Positions 1 through 12,700 of a stretch of 64,000 bases of DNA are shown here, one piece after another. How positions within the stretch are numbered: the first letter of the stretch is position 1; every line of letters begins with the position of its first letter. The notes under the pieces were generated by a model. The model was not told the DNA's origin. It worked only from the letters and a program-made list of their open reading frames with translations, and searched no databases. The stretch comes from Glandiceps talaboti. Taxonomy: Eukaryota; Hemichordata; Enteropneusta; Spengelidae. The stretch spans positions 5,730,475-5,794,474 of the forward strand of contig NC_135554.1 in the NCBI RefSeq assembly GCF_964340395.1. Direction: 5' to 3'. Position numbers and translations under genes: made by a program.

Positions 1-311
1 CGATGTATGATGACAGTATACATTGTACAGTAAAGTGTTCTATCAATGTACAAAACGACCACCATGTATGTTTGAACGGGTTGACCACACGTAGTGCAGG
101 CTTAGTTAATTGTGTTTATGAAAACTCATAAAACAAAATACACAAAACCCCACATAAAACCCCACACCCTTTACACACTATTAAACTCGAACAACAGGGT
201 AAATACCCTATAAAAGTATGCCAATAGTGACCATTTCACATCGAGGAAAACATATTGTTATTCTTGTTGCATAGAAACATTTTTCATTAAATGCCCTGTC
301 GTTTATGTTTA

Positions 312-376
<65 letters not shown>

Positions 377-494
377 ATTTTTGTTTTGCGTTTTCGTAAT
401 CATAATTAAATATAAGCCTGAGCCCCTGTGGGTTGACCAGAGGTTGGTGGTGACAGTTTGTATAAAATGGTGACAGATTAATCATTCTACTTAC
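1..494 (-). other. Intron 2 of the minus-strand GTPase gene (partial)
   Basis: This lies downstream of the exon 2 donor on the minus strand. It holds a (GT)n microsatellite at 317-374. I see no exon or other feature in the rest. Confidence 0.6.
317..374. repeat. (GT)n microsatellite
   Basis: Uninterrupted GT dinucleotides, about 29 copies, inside an intron of the minus-strand gene. Confidence 0.97.
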
Positions 495-3400
495 CGGCGA
501 CAAGAATCGGACATTCATTTTTACCGAGCTGTTCGATGTAATCTTGGATTTTCTGCTCGTAATTCTCCACATTTTCTCTCAGATGATTTTTATTACTGTC
601 GTTGACATTTTTTAGGTATTCATGTACCTCTTTGTAGAGTGATATAAGCAGATTTCTTTTCCGCCTGTCACTATCCAAAACCCCCTGAATTACGTCAGCC
701 CCCTATGAACGAAAGAAGAACAGAGGATATTTTAGATTAACATTAGACGTCATGAGTTTGTGTTGATGAAGTATCGGTATCCGTGATATGATAATACCGT
801 GACAAGTACATGTGTGGACATCAGACCAATTCGTGTATGATTGACTGGTCTGTAAGTTTGGCCTGTTTCCCCGAGCAACAAAGTCTTCGGGGAAAAATGT
901 GGAACTTTTTACAAACATATGTTCGTAATCTTACACATATATCAATACTGGAAATGGCGACCATATCTTGAAGTAGTAAAGTATTATTTAACAGACATAC
1001 CACAGATGTGTATGTTTTTGAGGTATAACGTGCTCTCGTGTATAAAGAACAACTTCAGGGCAATATGCAGTGTGTATACGTGTCGCGCTCTTGTCACGTG
1101 TTTGGATACGCATGACATGAACAAAAACATACAAATGATTTTTCCCCCAACAAAATCACACAGTTTGGCTTCAAATGATTTGTATACATATTCAGTAAGG
1201 TAACTGAAGCGTCAAGGATGTTGACAATGTCGCAGTTTATATCGTCTCGCTAAGAGAAACATTTGGCACATAGACAAGAGAACTGTCGAAATATATATTT
1301 ACACAGGTTATACTTGTTGACGACTCCTCAAGACAACTATACTATATATAGTTTTGGAGTGGTCTGGTTGGACATCGAATGTCGTAAATGACGTCCATTA
1401 GATAAGATTAATTGTCTGCGTCATGACCCGAGTTGAGGTGTCTACGCATGCTTCCAACTTTTTCAATGAGACATATGCACTAGTTGAGTGAACAAGACTA
1501 TTTGTATACAGTCGAAAGCCCTCGGCTTACCATTATTGTTGTGTGCATCGAGATTGGCTTCGGTCCAATGTCATGGTAAAAGTGTAAATATTTGTCTGTC
1601 ATTTTTTTACTGTTTCTCCTTCATTTCCCTCCAGAGTGTCACATGTTGATGACATCCGTTTGTTATTTATTCTACATTTGGATGTTCTTCCATTTTCCTG
1701 AACGGTTAAAGTCCAGTCAGCTAACCATCAGGCTAAGATTTTATTCAGTAACTTAGACAACCGGTAGGAAAAAAAAAGAATTGTATTTTTTTCAATGAAC
1801 TGATAAAAAATATGATAAATAAATATGGTTTAATATATTCATATTTCTACCGCGGCGCCTAAGGTAATGGAATTGTTAAAATAGTCTGTATGTTTTATTA
1901 TGTAAGTTGTATTTGTTTTAAGAATGTAAAATGACCCGGAAGCGGAAAATTTATCAATGCTGTTTATCTCTGATGGTTGAATGAGGTTAATAAAATCACA
2001 GTATGTTATAGCATGGTTGTGACGTCACTCTATGAGTTGTGTTATCATTGATGTCCGAGTTTGTACCTTGAACTTTATTGTCAGAGTATTGTCAATCCTG
2101 ACTTCCCCACACTTAGCAGATTTTAATATCATGTGACAAACATGAAAACAAATATGCAACTTGAAAAGTATATTTCTGTCACCGAGATCATCAAAAACAT
2201 AAAACTATTTTAGTGTCTACATACGCCTGTGTAAGAACATAGCACAGTGGTCAGCAGATCATGAGTATTAATGGGTATTATTTTGATATGATTGTAGTGA
2301 CGGTAAGATAAATATTTATGATATTTAACGCACCACTGTGCATCCTTTGATTGAGTGTATGTTGTAATCTGCAGGGTACTTGTTAATATCAACTATTGGT
2401 CACGTACCCTGGTGTATATCTAACGTTATGTGTGGAATGTTGACCATGACCGGACTCAGGATTTTATCAGTCGCGTTTTGGGGGAACTGTCAATTTCGAC
2501 CGAAGCATATTCACAACTCTCTTTTTTTTTACTACACTCTATTATTAAACACAAAGGCAGTGGAGGGGAACTCCCCACTCCAGTGTCTACTTCTTACACG
2601 TACACATTTACACTAAATTTGGATATGATGATATTATACGTCTTGGGCATACACAATGCTATAGGTGTCACGAGTGTCATGTGAGTGTAGAACGAAGATA
2701 TAGGACAACCACGCCCATGACTCAGTGAGTGACAGGGCACAAAGGTATATTGTGAGGACTACACTAACTTGTTTACACTGCTTCAATGCTTCTGGACCGA
2801 GCATCACAGATTAAAATAAATTAACTCGCCAGAATAATACCGGTTGTGTTTTCTGGCCCAGACAATACAATAATCTTATTTGGCATTCAGGATTTCCCGT
2901 TCAACTTCGGTAGTTAAACTTCAGTACCTTACCCAGTCTCTGAAATTGTTTGCTCTACAGTTATATATTCATATACATTATATATCGGTTAATATATCTT
3001 TTCTGGTGTCAGACAGAACTCGTACGAACATGCAATAGTTTCATCACCACTATAACACATACGGGTGGAGTAAGCAAATACTGTGCACTGTCAAAGGTCG
3101 CGGGTGAGCGGACAGGTGAGCTCATACAAATTTGAAGCCATGCAAATCTTTATTCATCTACCATCTACACTTTTATTTGAGTTGTTGCACAACTTTGAAT
3201 TTGTTTTGATTTGATCGCTACTATACTAGCTGGGTCGTTGTACTCAGACACATACAGTCACCATTTGTTGCGAGGGCTCTATTGTGAATAGCTGTCATAC
3301 TTTTTAGAGGGGTTTTATTCCTACGACCAAAGCCTGTGCATTCATTTGGGACACGTTAGAAGACTACTTTGCCTCCCCAAGCACCCAACCACGGAAATAT

Positions 3401-3714
3401 TACTTCCGCGTTCCAGAGTCTTCGTCTAAGTCCAGGTAAGTGCGTTGGAATTCAATATGGTACAACGTTAACATAATTACTCGAAACTTAATCATACGAG
3501 ACGTCACTTGACTTACCCGTGTAAAGTTGTTAGCATTCTGTTTAGAATTCTGTCCCAGTTTCAGGAACTGACGAAGGCGGTCTTTGCAGTCTCGTAGACT
3601 TTGTAATCCCTCTAAGCTAATGCCATTGGATTTTAACAATTTTCTTGCCTGGCGAAGGTCATTGACGTTGGTGATATCTTCCTGTGTATAGTTTGGTGGC
3701 TCGTCAGTTGACAT
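495..3714 (-). CDS. Dynamin-like GTPase (DSTYK-like) paralogue, first two coding exons; truncated by window edge
   Basis: Exon 1 is 3714-3517 (ATG at 3714, 66 codons, phase 0, donor GTAAGT). Exon 2 is 702-495 (acceptor after CATAG, 69 codons plus 1 base, donor GTAAGT). Exon 2 ends in CPILVAG, the strand leading into a P-loop, and its phase-1 break is exactly where the plus-strand gene at 6743-18532 breaks before GETSAGKS. Intron phases (0 then 1), exon sizes and the shared RRKR..LY motif show the two are paralogues, arranged head to head. The GTPase and any kinase domain must lie left of the window: I find no P-loop exon in 1-494. The N-terminal exon is charged and probably helical. The start is the first in-frame Met. 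The GTPase function is inferred from the paralogue, not seen here. Confidence 0.82.
703..3516 (-). other. Intron 1 of the minus-strand GTPase gene
   Basis: About 2.8 kb between two phase-0 exon ends. The paralogue has the same phase-0 intron here, so no hidden coding exon is needed. I recognise no gene, RNA or repeat array inside. Confidence 0.7.
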
Positions 3715-4650
3715 TGTGTATCAGATTATCATATCATGACAAGGGATCGAGGAAACTTCACGAAGTTTGGTGTAGTGCACACCTCTACTGGCGAGTACAA
3801 TAAGTCACGGTGTACGAATTGACCGATTGCCCCTGGTCAACCTTGTTGCATTGTGTCTTCACTTCCGTGTATAAACAGGTCACTGCGCAGTCTCGGCTCT
3901 AACTTTAAAATTAACCCAGTACCCGTCGATATATGAGAATTCCATACACCAGTTGATAGCCTATGGTATCTACAAGAACAAAGGTTAATTAGGACATAGC
4001 AAACATCGAATTAAGAAAACGTGACTGAACAGAAGAAGGTGTTTTCTGGTATGGTTGAGACGACCAACCTATGACGTACATGTGTACCTTATAACGAGGA
4101 CCCCGGTGTAACAAGTAAGCCGTACTCCCTCCTTCGTGGTCAGTTCTTCCGGGTATGAGAAACACACCAAGCACTTTCTATACCTCTTGGAATCCGAGCT
4201 ATTAGACGCGAGCTTTTAGCCCCGCCCTAAAAAAACGGTATGTGGCACAGTGTATTTATTTTTAGCTGGGCATTCAAGTTTAAAAGCCAGGATTTGTTTA
4301 TATAATCTCACTCCGACGTAATATAATAGAACCCCATAATTTTTTCTCTCTCACCCATGCTATACACCGATACAAAAACAATTCCCACCAATACCTTCTG
4401 ACAGTCCTTGCCACGACCATCGCAACTTGAAGTCTTGAGTTGTAGTATTTTTAGTTACCAATACCATAACACTTTGGGCAGTGACACGGATTACATTGCC
4501 AAAACCCGCGATACTCATATGAACTTTGACCTATTCTTTTAAACTACTAATTCTCACTAAACTCAGACGGATAAATACTTTATGAATGAACTAAACGATG
4601 CAAGTGATATAGGCAGTGAACCCAAGACAACAATTGATGGCATGTTGAGT

Positions 4651-4708
4651 CATAGACCCTGGTGGAGGGTCTATGGTTAATCACAGTCCCTCTATCAGGG
4701 TGACTGTG
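4651..4708. repeat. Two adjacent hairpins
   Basis: CATAGACCCT (4651-4660) pairs perfectly with AGGGTCTATG (4666-4675) around a 5-base loop. Immediately after, CACAGTCCCT (4682-4691) pairs with AGGGTGACTGTG (4697-4708), with a 2-base bulge. Their function is unknown. Confidence 0.7.
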
Positions 4709-6149
4709 GGTTAAGTTACTGTAGACTTGTCGGTGACATTCACTCGACTGTTTAGACCGTCTGATGAGGTGCATACAATAGGATTAATTTGCTGTCGTGT
4801 ATATATGGTAATTAGAATGATTTCCACAGCAGTGACAATGCAATCACAGACACTGAAGCAATTTCTCCCTTGTGTGTGCTACAGTATAAAGATGTTGTAA
4901 TCGAATACTATAGTACATGTATATTAAAAGGTATCGAAGTTTTCTATCCTGATCATGGTACTGGTCACGCAATATATTATACTAAAAACAGAAAAAAAAA
5001 CAAGTTGTAATATCTTATTACACGACATATTAGCCCTATAAGTCAGACAACCAGGGTGTCTAAGACATAGAAGACAGTGATTTGTATCTATATCCGTTCA
5101 TTGTTCTTGAATCTGTCGTGAAAGTAAATCAGCGATGATAGATATACAGCTACTAAGACATACAGTAGGTCCAATAATAAGACTTAAAAATAGTTAACAC
5201 AGTCACTGTGTGTTGCCTTTAAAAGTACCTGATCTGATCTGGGTCAACCTGTATATGTATGTATGTAAGGAATTTCAGGCATCGTGACGTATGTAATGCA
5301 TTGTATTAGGACAAAACACTAGGACAACTGAGTCACTAAAAACTCAGATGTCAACAAAACTATTCAAGCGGGTCTGTTGGTCGTGATAATACAAATTATG
5401 CCCTTTATCTGTCATAATGTTGACACATTGTTTGACATGTACGGGATTAGCAGTCCTCTACCGGAGCTAATATTAAAGTTTGTGTAGCGGGTTATAACCA
5501 CCTCCTTGTCTGAGTTGCCGCTGAAGTCTTATCAGTATTGGATAGTGTAAGACAAAGGGGGACTTAGAAGGTGTGAATTGGGTTGACCTTTGTAGTTCAA
5601 GTAAAACCAGTCCGGCAAAGTCAGAAACCATATGCCTGCACATGGAAGGGGAGCCTCCATGGTCTCAAGAATGAAATGCAAGAGTACGACCCGGACCAAA
5701 ATAATTTGCCAAAATTACGAGGAGAACTTAATTACGGAGAAAAATAGTTGTGGCGAGTAGTATTAAAAATAAGTCATACTACTGTACCATGAATGGAGTA
5801 GTGACTGCACAGTAAGGGTTTAAGGATGAAGGGCACAACTGTTACCATTCAAAAGAAACGGTAAACATTTAAAAAACGAATTTTACACAGATCTTCAGAT
5901 GAGCTACACTATAATATTAGACACGTCTCGTTGTTCAGTCATATCAGGGCTTGTGAATGTTGTATGGCTAATTTCTTCGCCGTGAACACTGCATGCTGTG
6001 TGTGTCCTCACCCGAATGTGTACACTTTTATCTCAGTTATTATCATCACCTAGCGTGGCAAGGGGTGAGACAGTGTGTACTTTATCTTAATCTAGTCTAG
6101 CAAGGGTGAGATGGACTAATCCTGCCATCCTGTGAACTTGTCGGGCATA

Positions 6150-6228
6150 AGTACAATAGACACCGGTGGAAAGATAAACAACGCGGCTCCGCCTTGTTGT
6201 TTATCTTTCCACCGGTGTCTATTGTATA
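6150..6228. repeat. Near-perfect long inverted repeat (30-bp arms)
   Basis: The arm at 6153-6182 (begins ACAATAGACACCGGTGG) is the exact reverse complement of 6196-6225. The 13-base spacer itself contains GCGG and CCGC. Pairing continues outward with one bulge. Such an uneroded palindrome suggests a recent foldback insertion or a structured element. It sits about 0.5 kb upstream of the plus-strand GTPase start codon. I recognise no transposon family. Confidence 0.9.
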
Positions 6229-6726
6229 CTTAGCAACCTGAGGCTGTCAATTTTACATATGACGTAACAGGTTTGAGAAGATTAACTGCGTCACTTTCGG
6301 TTTGACGCCAGCGATGTCCGAGATGCTAGGGCAGTGGTATTTGTGCGATGGGAAGGGATTGGGTGGTGGGGTGGTGGTGGTGGTGGTGGTGGGTGGTGGA
6401 GAGACGGCATAATTATGTAGACCATGTATGGTGCCATTTTTTTTACACGGAACGTATATCTTCAACTTGAAGACCAAGTCACAAGATTTATAGGATCGAT
6501 CATAAACTTTATATTTTGGTCACAAGACTGGTCAAAAGTATAATCACGTGACGGTCCTTGTGCAACTGTATCTTACTTTAATTAGTCAGAAAATAGTGAA
6601 ATTTCTACTCACAGAGTCCATGAACCCACAGTCCATAAACATACATTCTCGCACATGGAAATTACACCTGCACATGGGAATTATACCTGTGCGAGAAGTT
6701 GTCCTTCTAACTGTATATGGCTTCTT

Positions 6727-6745
6727 TTTTTAGGTCATCACCATG
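6727..6745 (+). promoter_or_regulatory. Splice acceptor and Kozak start of the plus-strand GTPase gene
   Basis: A T-rich tract ends in AG at 6732, followed by GTCATCACC and ATGG. This looks like a 3' splice site 10 bases before the start codon, so an upstream non-coding 5' UTR exon is likely. CACCATGG is a near-ideal metazoan start context and supports 6743 as the start. Confidence 0.6.
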
Positions 6746-9691
6746 GAAACGATTGACGGGTTAACTGAAGAGAAAATCGATGAAATTGATGACTTAATGA
6801 CAGCTTTTGATATCGCTGATGAGTTTGAAATTGACATCGATGGTGATTTACAAACATTGGACCAAGTGAAGAATTTCCTACGAACTCGAATACAGACACC
6901 AAATGGTTCGGGCTACAAAGCCGATTTTAACGTGAGTAATTAGTTTTATTTGATGGTGAACATGTTGTCATCCAAATTTAAACCATAGACTATATGAATG
7001 TTCAAGTCCCCTCCTATTATGTGACGTTAAACAGGGACTTTAATTTGTGGGTTTATTCTTTGTACTTATGCCATATTGGTTGGATGTGTTTATCAAAATA
7101 TACATGAATGGAATTAACAAATCAAGGGGATAAGAAACTAGAAAAGTGCCAGTGTTTTAAGTGATAATGATAGGTAGTATACTCGTAAACGCTGCCATGA
7201 TAATGAAGTAGTTGGATAGATGTGTCCCTGGCAGCCTCTCTTACGGCACACACCGTAAGATTTGATGTGTGCTCTGATTTTCGATACTGTTAACAAACAA
7301 TCTGTATATAATTTTAAATTATAGTCCACACATTGGACTCTGATTGTAGATGTATCATATTTCGATAAAGGTAAAAGGGTAAAGAATTTTCCAAGTTCGC
7401 AATTTTATGGATTTGTTATCTTCAACTCCTGTCAGATACAGCAGACACCTTACTGATAAGTGTAGTCTAAATAGGATATCAACTACTGTCAGATACAGTA
7501 GACACCTTACTGATAAGTGTAGTCTAAATAGGATATCAACTACTGTCAGATACAGTAGACACCTTACTGATAAGTGTAGTCTAAATAGGATATCAACTAC
7601 TGTCAGATACAACAGACACTTTACTGATAAGTGTAGTCTAAATAGGATATCAACTACTGTCAGATACAGCAGACACTTTACTGATAAGTGTAGTCTAAAT
7701 AGGATATCAACTACTGTCAGATACAGTAGACACCTTACTGATAAGTGTAGTCTAAATAGGATATCAACTACTGTCAGATACAGTAGACACCTTACTGATA
7801 AGTGTAGTCTAAATAGGATATCAACTACTGTCAGATACAGCAGACACCTTACTGATAAGTGTAGTCTAAATAGGATATCAACTACTCACTGTCAGATACA
7901 GCAGACATCTTACTGATACGTGTAGTCTAATAGGATATCAACTACTCACTGCCAGATACAACAGACACCATACTGATAAGTGTAGTCTAATAGGATATCA
8001 ACTACTGTCAGATACAGCAGACACCTTACTGATAAGTGTAGTCTAATAGGATATCAACTACTGCCATATACAACAGTCACCTTACTGATAAGTGTAGTCT
8101 AAATAGGATATCAACTACTGTCAGATACAACAGTCACCTTACTGATAAGTGTAGTCTAATAGGATATCAACTACTGCCATATACAACAGTCACCTTACTG
8201 ATAAGTGTAGTCTAAATAGGATATCAACTACTGTCAGATACAGCAGACACGTTACTGATAAGTGTAGTCTAATAGGATATCAACTACTGTCAGATACAGC
8301 AGACACCTTACTGATAAGTGTAGTCTAATAGGATATCAACTACTGTCAGATACAGCAGACATCTTACTGATAAGTGTAGTCTAAATAGGATATCAACTAC
8401 TGTCAGATACAGCAGACATCTTACTGATAAGTGTAGTCTAATAGGATATCAACTACTCACTGCCAGATACAACAGACATCTTACTGATAAGTGTAGTCTA
8501 AATAGGATATCAACTACTGTCAGATACAGTAGACACCTTACTGATAAGTGTAGTCTAATAGGATATCAACTACTCACTGCCAGATACAACAGACATCTTA
8601 CTGATAAGTGTAGTCTAAATAGGATATCAACTACTGTCAGATACAGCAGACACCTTACTGATAAGTGTAGTCTAAATAGGATATCAACTACTGTCAGATA
8701 CAGCAGACATCTTACTGATAAGTGTAGTCTAATAGGATATCAACTACTCACTGCCAGATACAGCAGACACCTTACTGATACGTGTAGTCTAAATAGGATA
8801 TCTAAATTTAATTTGCAAAGATTCCTTTTTGAAAACTCTATCTTTTTCCACTTTATATAAATGTTTATATCATTGTGTGATACACGCTTTAAATAACCGA
8901 TAAATAGATTTATCGCGTTTTGTCATAATTAATTAATATACTGGATAACAACGGTAAATCGGTAGCCAATGAGAGAAGTAAACAATACAGATCTCCCAGC
9001 ATTGGCTACAATATGTATCACTATCCATGCAAGTGTGAACCTAAAACCATTACGTCAGAGTAACTTAGTTGGTAGGATCACAGATTGTTTTGTGTACACA
9101 ACTGTATCACTTCTAGCTTGCAATGATCCATTCTAAACTAACACAGACTCATGTGACTTGAGCTGATTTCATTTCCTCATTCCACAGAACAGAACAAAAT
9201 GAACTCACTGCATCAGCGAATATATAAATTGCCATAGTCACCAGTGCGTTCATGTTGTCACCACCATATGCTGCCATTTGTACACTGTAATAATTGACTA
9301 TTGGCAAAAATGTGTAATTTAATAGTACATTTTTTTTCATAGCCACCCTTCGATAGATTACAGAAGTAGGTAACCTTATGGATATAATGTTAAAAGGCCA
9401 GTCAGTTTCCTTATGCTGTGTTGACTGAACACTAGGTTCAGTTTAATATTAACAATAAATAGGGTCATTGAAGTTAACATATAATCCACAGGGTATATTG
9501 ATGTTAACAACACAGATAAATACTGGTGAAGATTCAAACAAAACTGACAACCACAATAACAGCAATGTTTATTGACATCTCATTGGCTGATCCATACAGA
9601 GCTCTCATTGGCTGATCCCTATATCAGACCTATTGTGAATGAATGAATTATTAATTCGTTTATTTTATGGTTCATTTATGTAATATATCTA

Positions 9692-9766
<75 letters not shown>

Positions 9767-12700
9767 CTTTATTAACTTTACACTCAGGTTCTGTCTATAA
9801 ACAATACTGTAAACCATACAGTTCTGACCCAAATATTTCGAAGAGACTGAGCTCCTCTTCATCGGTGGGTCTCCAGGTCTGTCAAAGACACCAAGTTCTG
9901 TTACACCTTAAATACTGGAGAGAGTAGTTATTGTCATGCAAAATATTACCCTTGTCCTGGAATCGTATCAATTAGCCTTTTTTTCAGTCGCCGACCGGCC
10001 CACCACTTTTAGAATGTTACGATGAGAAAACGAATAAATACATTAAAACAAGGGCTATCCTGACATTGGTTTTATCGGACTGAAATACACTTTCTATTAC
10101 TGCATAATTTATTGTCGATCTAGGCCATTAATTTGGTAACCAAATGTAGACAAGAAGATGAAGAAAGAAGGAAGCGTCTACAGACTTTGTATGATGCAGT
10201 GGAACAACAGTTTGACAGTTTTGACGATCATATGACAGTGGTCTTACAGAAGGAAGACGTAATCGGAAATTTTATGGAGAGAGTGGTTCGAATCAAGCAA
10301 AGTTTGCAGAGTGGAGATTGTCCTATCCTGGTAGCAGGTGAGATAGACACATGGACATATTTTGTCAAACTAGTATCCTGTTTTGGATATACCTTGGAAA
10401 TATCTTCACCAAAGTCATATAATAAACAACAATAACATGTAGTAAACAAATTAAACAATAACATATAATAAACAACAATAATAAAACTTCATGTTTCAGG
10501 TCGAGTTGACTTGAAGAAGATTCATCTTCTCGGTGTTTAGATTAAACAGATTATGATGGTCTGTCATTACATTCCTTAAAGAAACACTTACATTTCACTA
10601 TTATAAAATGTAGTGATATGGTCTCTGCTCTGGTAAACAATTTGCCTATCTCTTATTTCCTACGTTTTGGAGGTGACCGTTGCCAATTTGTCTCGCGGCA
10701 ACCATAGTCATTAGCTTTTGTAAAGATGGGTTCTACCGACGTTGTTACAGCCAGACCTCAGTCCAGGCCTACGCATAACTTTTCGAGAAATAAAATGCAC
10801 ATAAGTATCAAATACATGTAAATTTACACAATTCTATATTATATCTTGTAGGTGAAACATCAGCTGGTAAAAGTAGTCTACTAAATTTGATCTTAGGTGA
10901 AGAAATCTTGCCTTACTCTCACCTGAGTTCCACGTCTACTATCTGTATTCTACGATGGGGCGAACAGAGAAAAATTCGTATCAATTACATGTATGGAAGG
11001 AAGTGTGAAGAGATCTTGATTGAGGAAAGCGGTGAAGATTTACTGAAGAAATTATCCAAATACGTACATCAGACTAGAGATCGTGAAAAGGGCAGTAATT
11101 ATGAAAGTATTGAAGTGTTCATGCCAATTCCTTTACTGAGAGTAAGTATATGGTGTATAGTGTTATACCACGCACAAGCCAAGTTGAAGCAAAAAAATAT
11201 GGAATTTATACCCTGGTCGTTCTACGTCACGACAACACACCGTGATCCCGACAACGCCGCCTGTCTACGTCAGAATAAGTCAGAAACTCAAAACGTTCAG
11301 AATTGCCATTACTTTTCCCGATTTTTCTTTGATATTACGAGTGACCTAAGGGGTTTGTCACTACTCGTCTAGCGACTCGTAGTGACAGAGTCCCCTTAAG
11401 TTACGCGTATTTTCCTTGGCTGAACGAAGAAAAATATTGTCTAAATATACACATTGACACATTTTATAACAGTTATATGGAAGTTTGAATATTGGGGACT
11501 TCATAGTCTTGGGTATGTAAGCAATGACCATCTTGTTCATAGGCTCTGGGTGAGAGAGTTTAATCGATCTATTTACTTTGGTGATGAATCGATTTATTGA
11601 TTTTGATCACTTTTTGAACGTGTCAATGCTGACTCTTATCTATATTTATGTTTATCCTCAGGATGGCATCTTCATCGTCGACAGTCCTGGTATTGGTGAG
11701 AATGATGCCATGGATGCCATAGTAACTGGATATTTAAATGAGGCGTTTGCGTTCATTTACGTTATCAACAGTGCTAATGCTGGTGGAGTACAGGAAGACA
11801 GAGTGAGTAAATTGTGATTTGAAATTGCAAACGTCAGTCAGTTGACTTTGAAACAATCTTTGAAATCAGTGACAGACTGCGGCCAATACTCGTTAAACTC
11901 AATAGCATTCCAAAGGCAGTTTACTGGTGATCTATTGATTGCAAATTTACGTACATTGATATTTTTCAAAACTACCACATTACAATAATCCATAATACGT
12001 CATTTATCATAAGGATTTCTAAGCAAGATTATCAACATAGCAATACAATGTGTTCAACCTTAAGCTTTCTACAGCACAATTACATAAAACCAAACACAAA
12101 GCGTGGTCTGACTCGAGAACATTCTTGCCAACTTTAATTGCATTGTCTGACCTAGGACTGACAAATATCTCAGAGATGTTGCTAAAACTTAGTGTTAATG
12201 TTTGGCTTGACAAAAAATCTAATTAAAACGAAATTTCCATATGTTATCGTCTGACACGCCAAGAATTGAAGTACAACTGTACGTTACACTTTAGTCAATT
12301 GACTCTCAAAAATATCAGAATAAATGCACACATGTTAGGTTTACCTTCCCGTGTTGTCCTTGATAATGTGGTAGCTCACCATCGGTGCAAAGAAAGTTTA
12401 GCAATGTTGGTTTAACATGTATGTCGCGCCAGACGATAAAATATAGCAATGTATATAGTAAGATTTTTTGTCCTGCCAGGCAATGTTTTGTATCAGGTTT
12501 CATGATTTCCGTTGTATCTGTAAAAAAGAATGCAACTTCAGAGTTTGACTTCGAAAAGTTTCAATATTTACTGTCAATATTTCCAACTCGATAATTCACC
12601 ACTTCACATTATAATACTTACCTGTTTGTTTTGTTTTATCTCTATATATAGCTACAGAAATTTCTGAGACTAGTTTTGGATAAGAAGAGTCCGGATGAAC

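Larger units (their letters stand above)
3715..6732. promoter_or_regulatory. Intergenic region between two divergent GTPase genes
   Basis: The start codons of the two paralogues face away from each other, 3.0 kb apart, so this stretch must hold both promoters and 5' UTRs. On the minus strand near 3860-3900 there is an ETS-like CGGAAGTG and an NRF1-like TGCGCA core, possible promoter elements for the minus gene. Hairpins lie at 4651-4708 and 6153-6225. Near 6648-6692 the ends CTCGCACA and TGTGCGAG form a further imperfect inverted repeat. I see no convincing TATA box and no coding sequence. The promoter role is inferred from gene orientation. Confidence 0.5.
6932..10123 (+). other. Intron 1 of the plus-strand GTPase gene
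   Basis: A 3.2-kb phase-0 intron that carries the 24-unit minisatellite and a long (AT)n tract. From 8807 to 9694 I see only unique AT-rich sequence, and no exon. Confidence 0.8.

Noticed and set aside
7407-7916. Repetitive 169-codon open frame (and a minus-strand counterpart)
   Set aside because: Caused by the 57-bp minisatellite, whose length is divisible by three; later units shift frame, and it lies in an intron.
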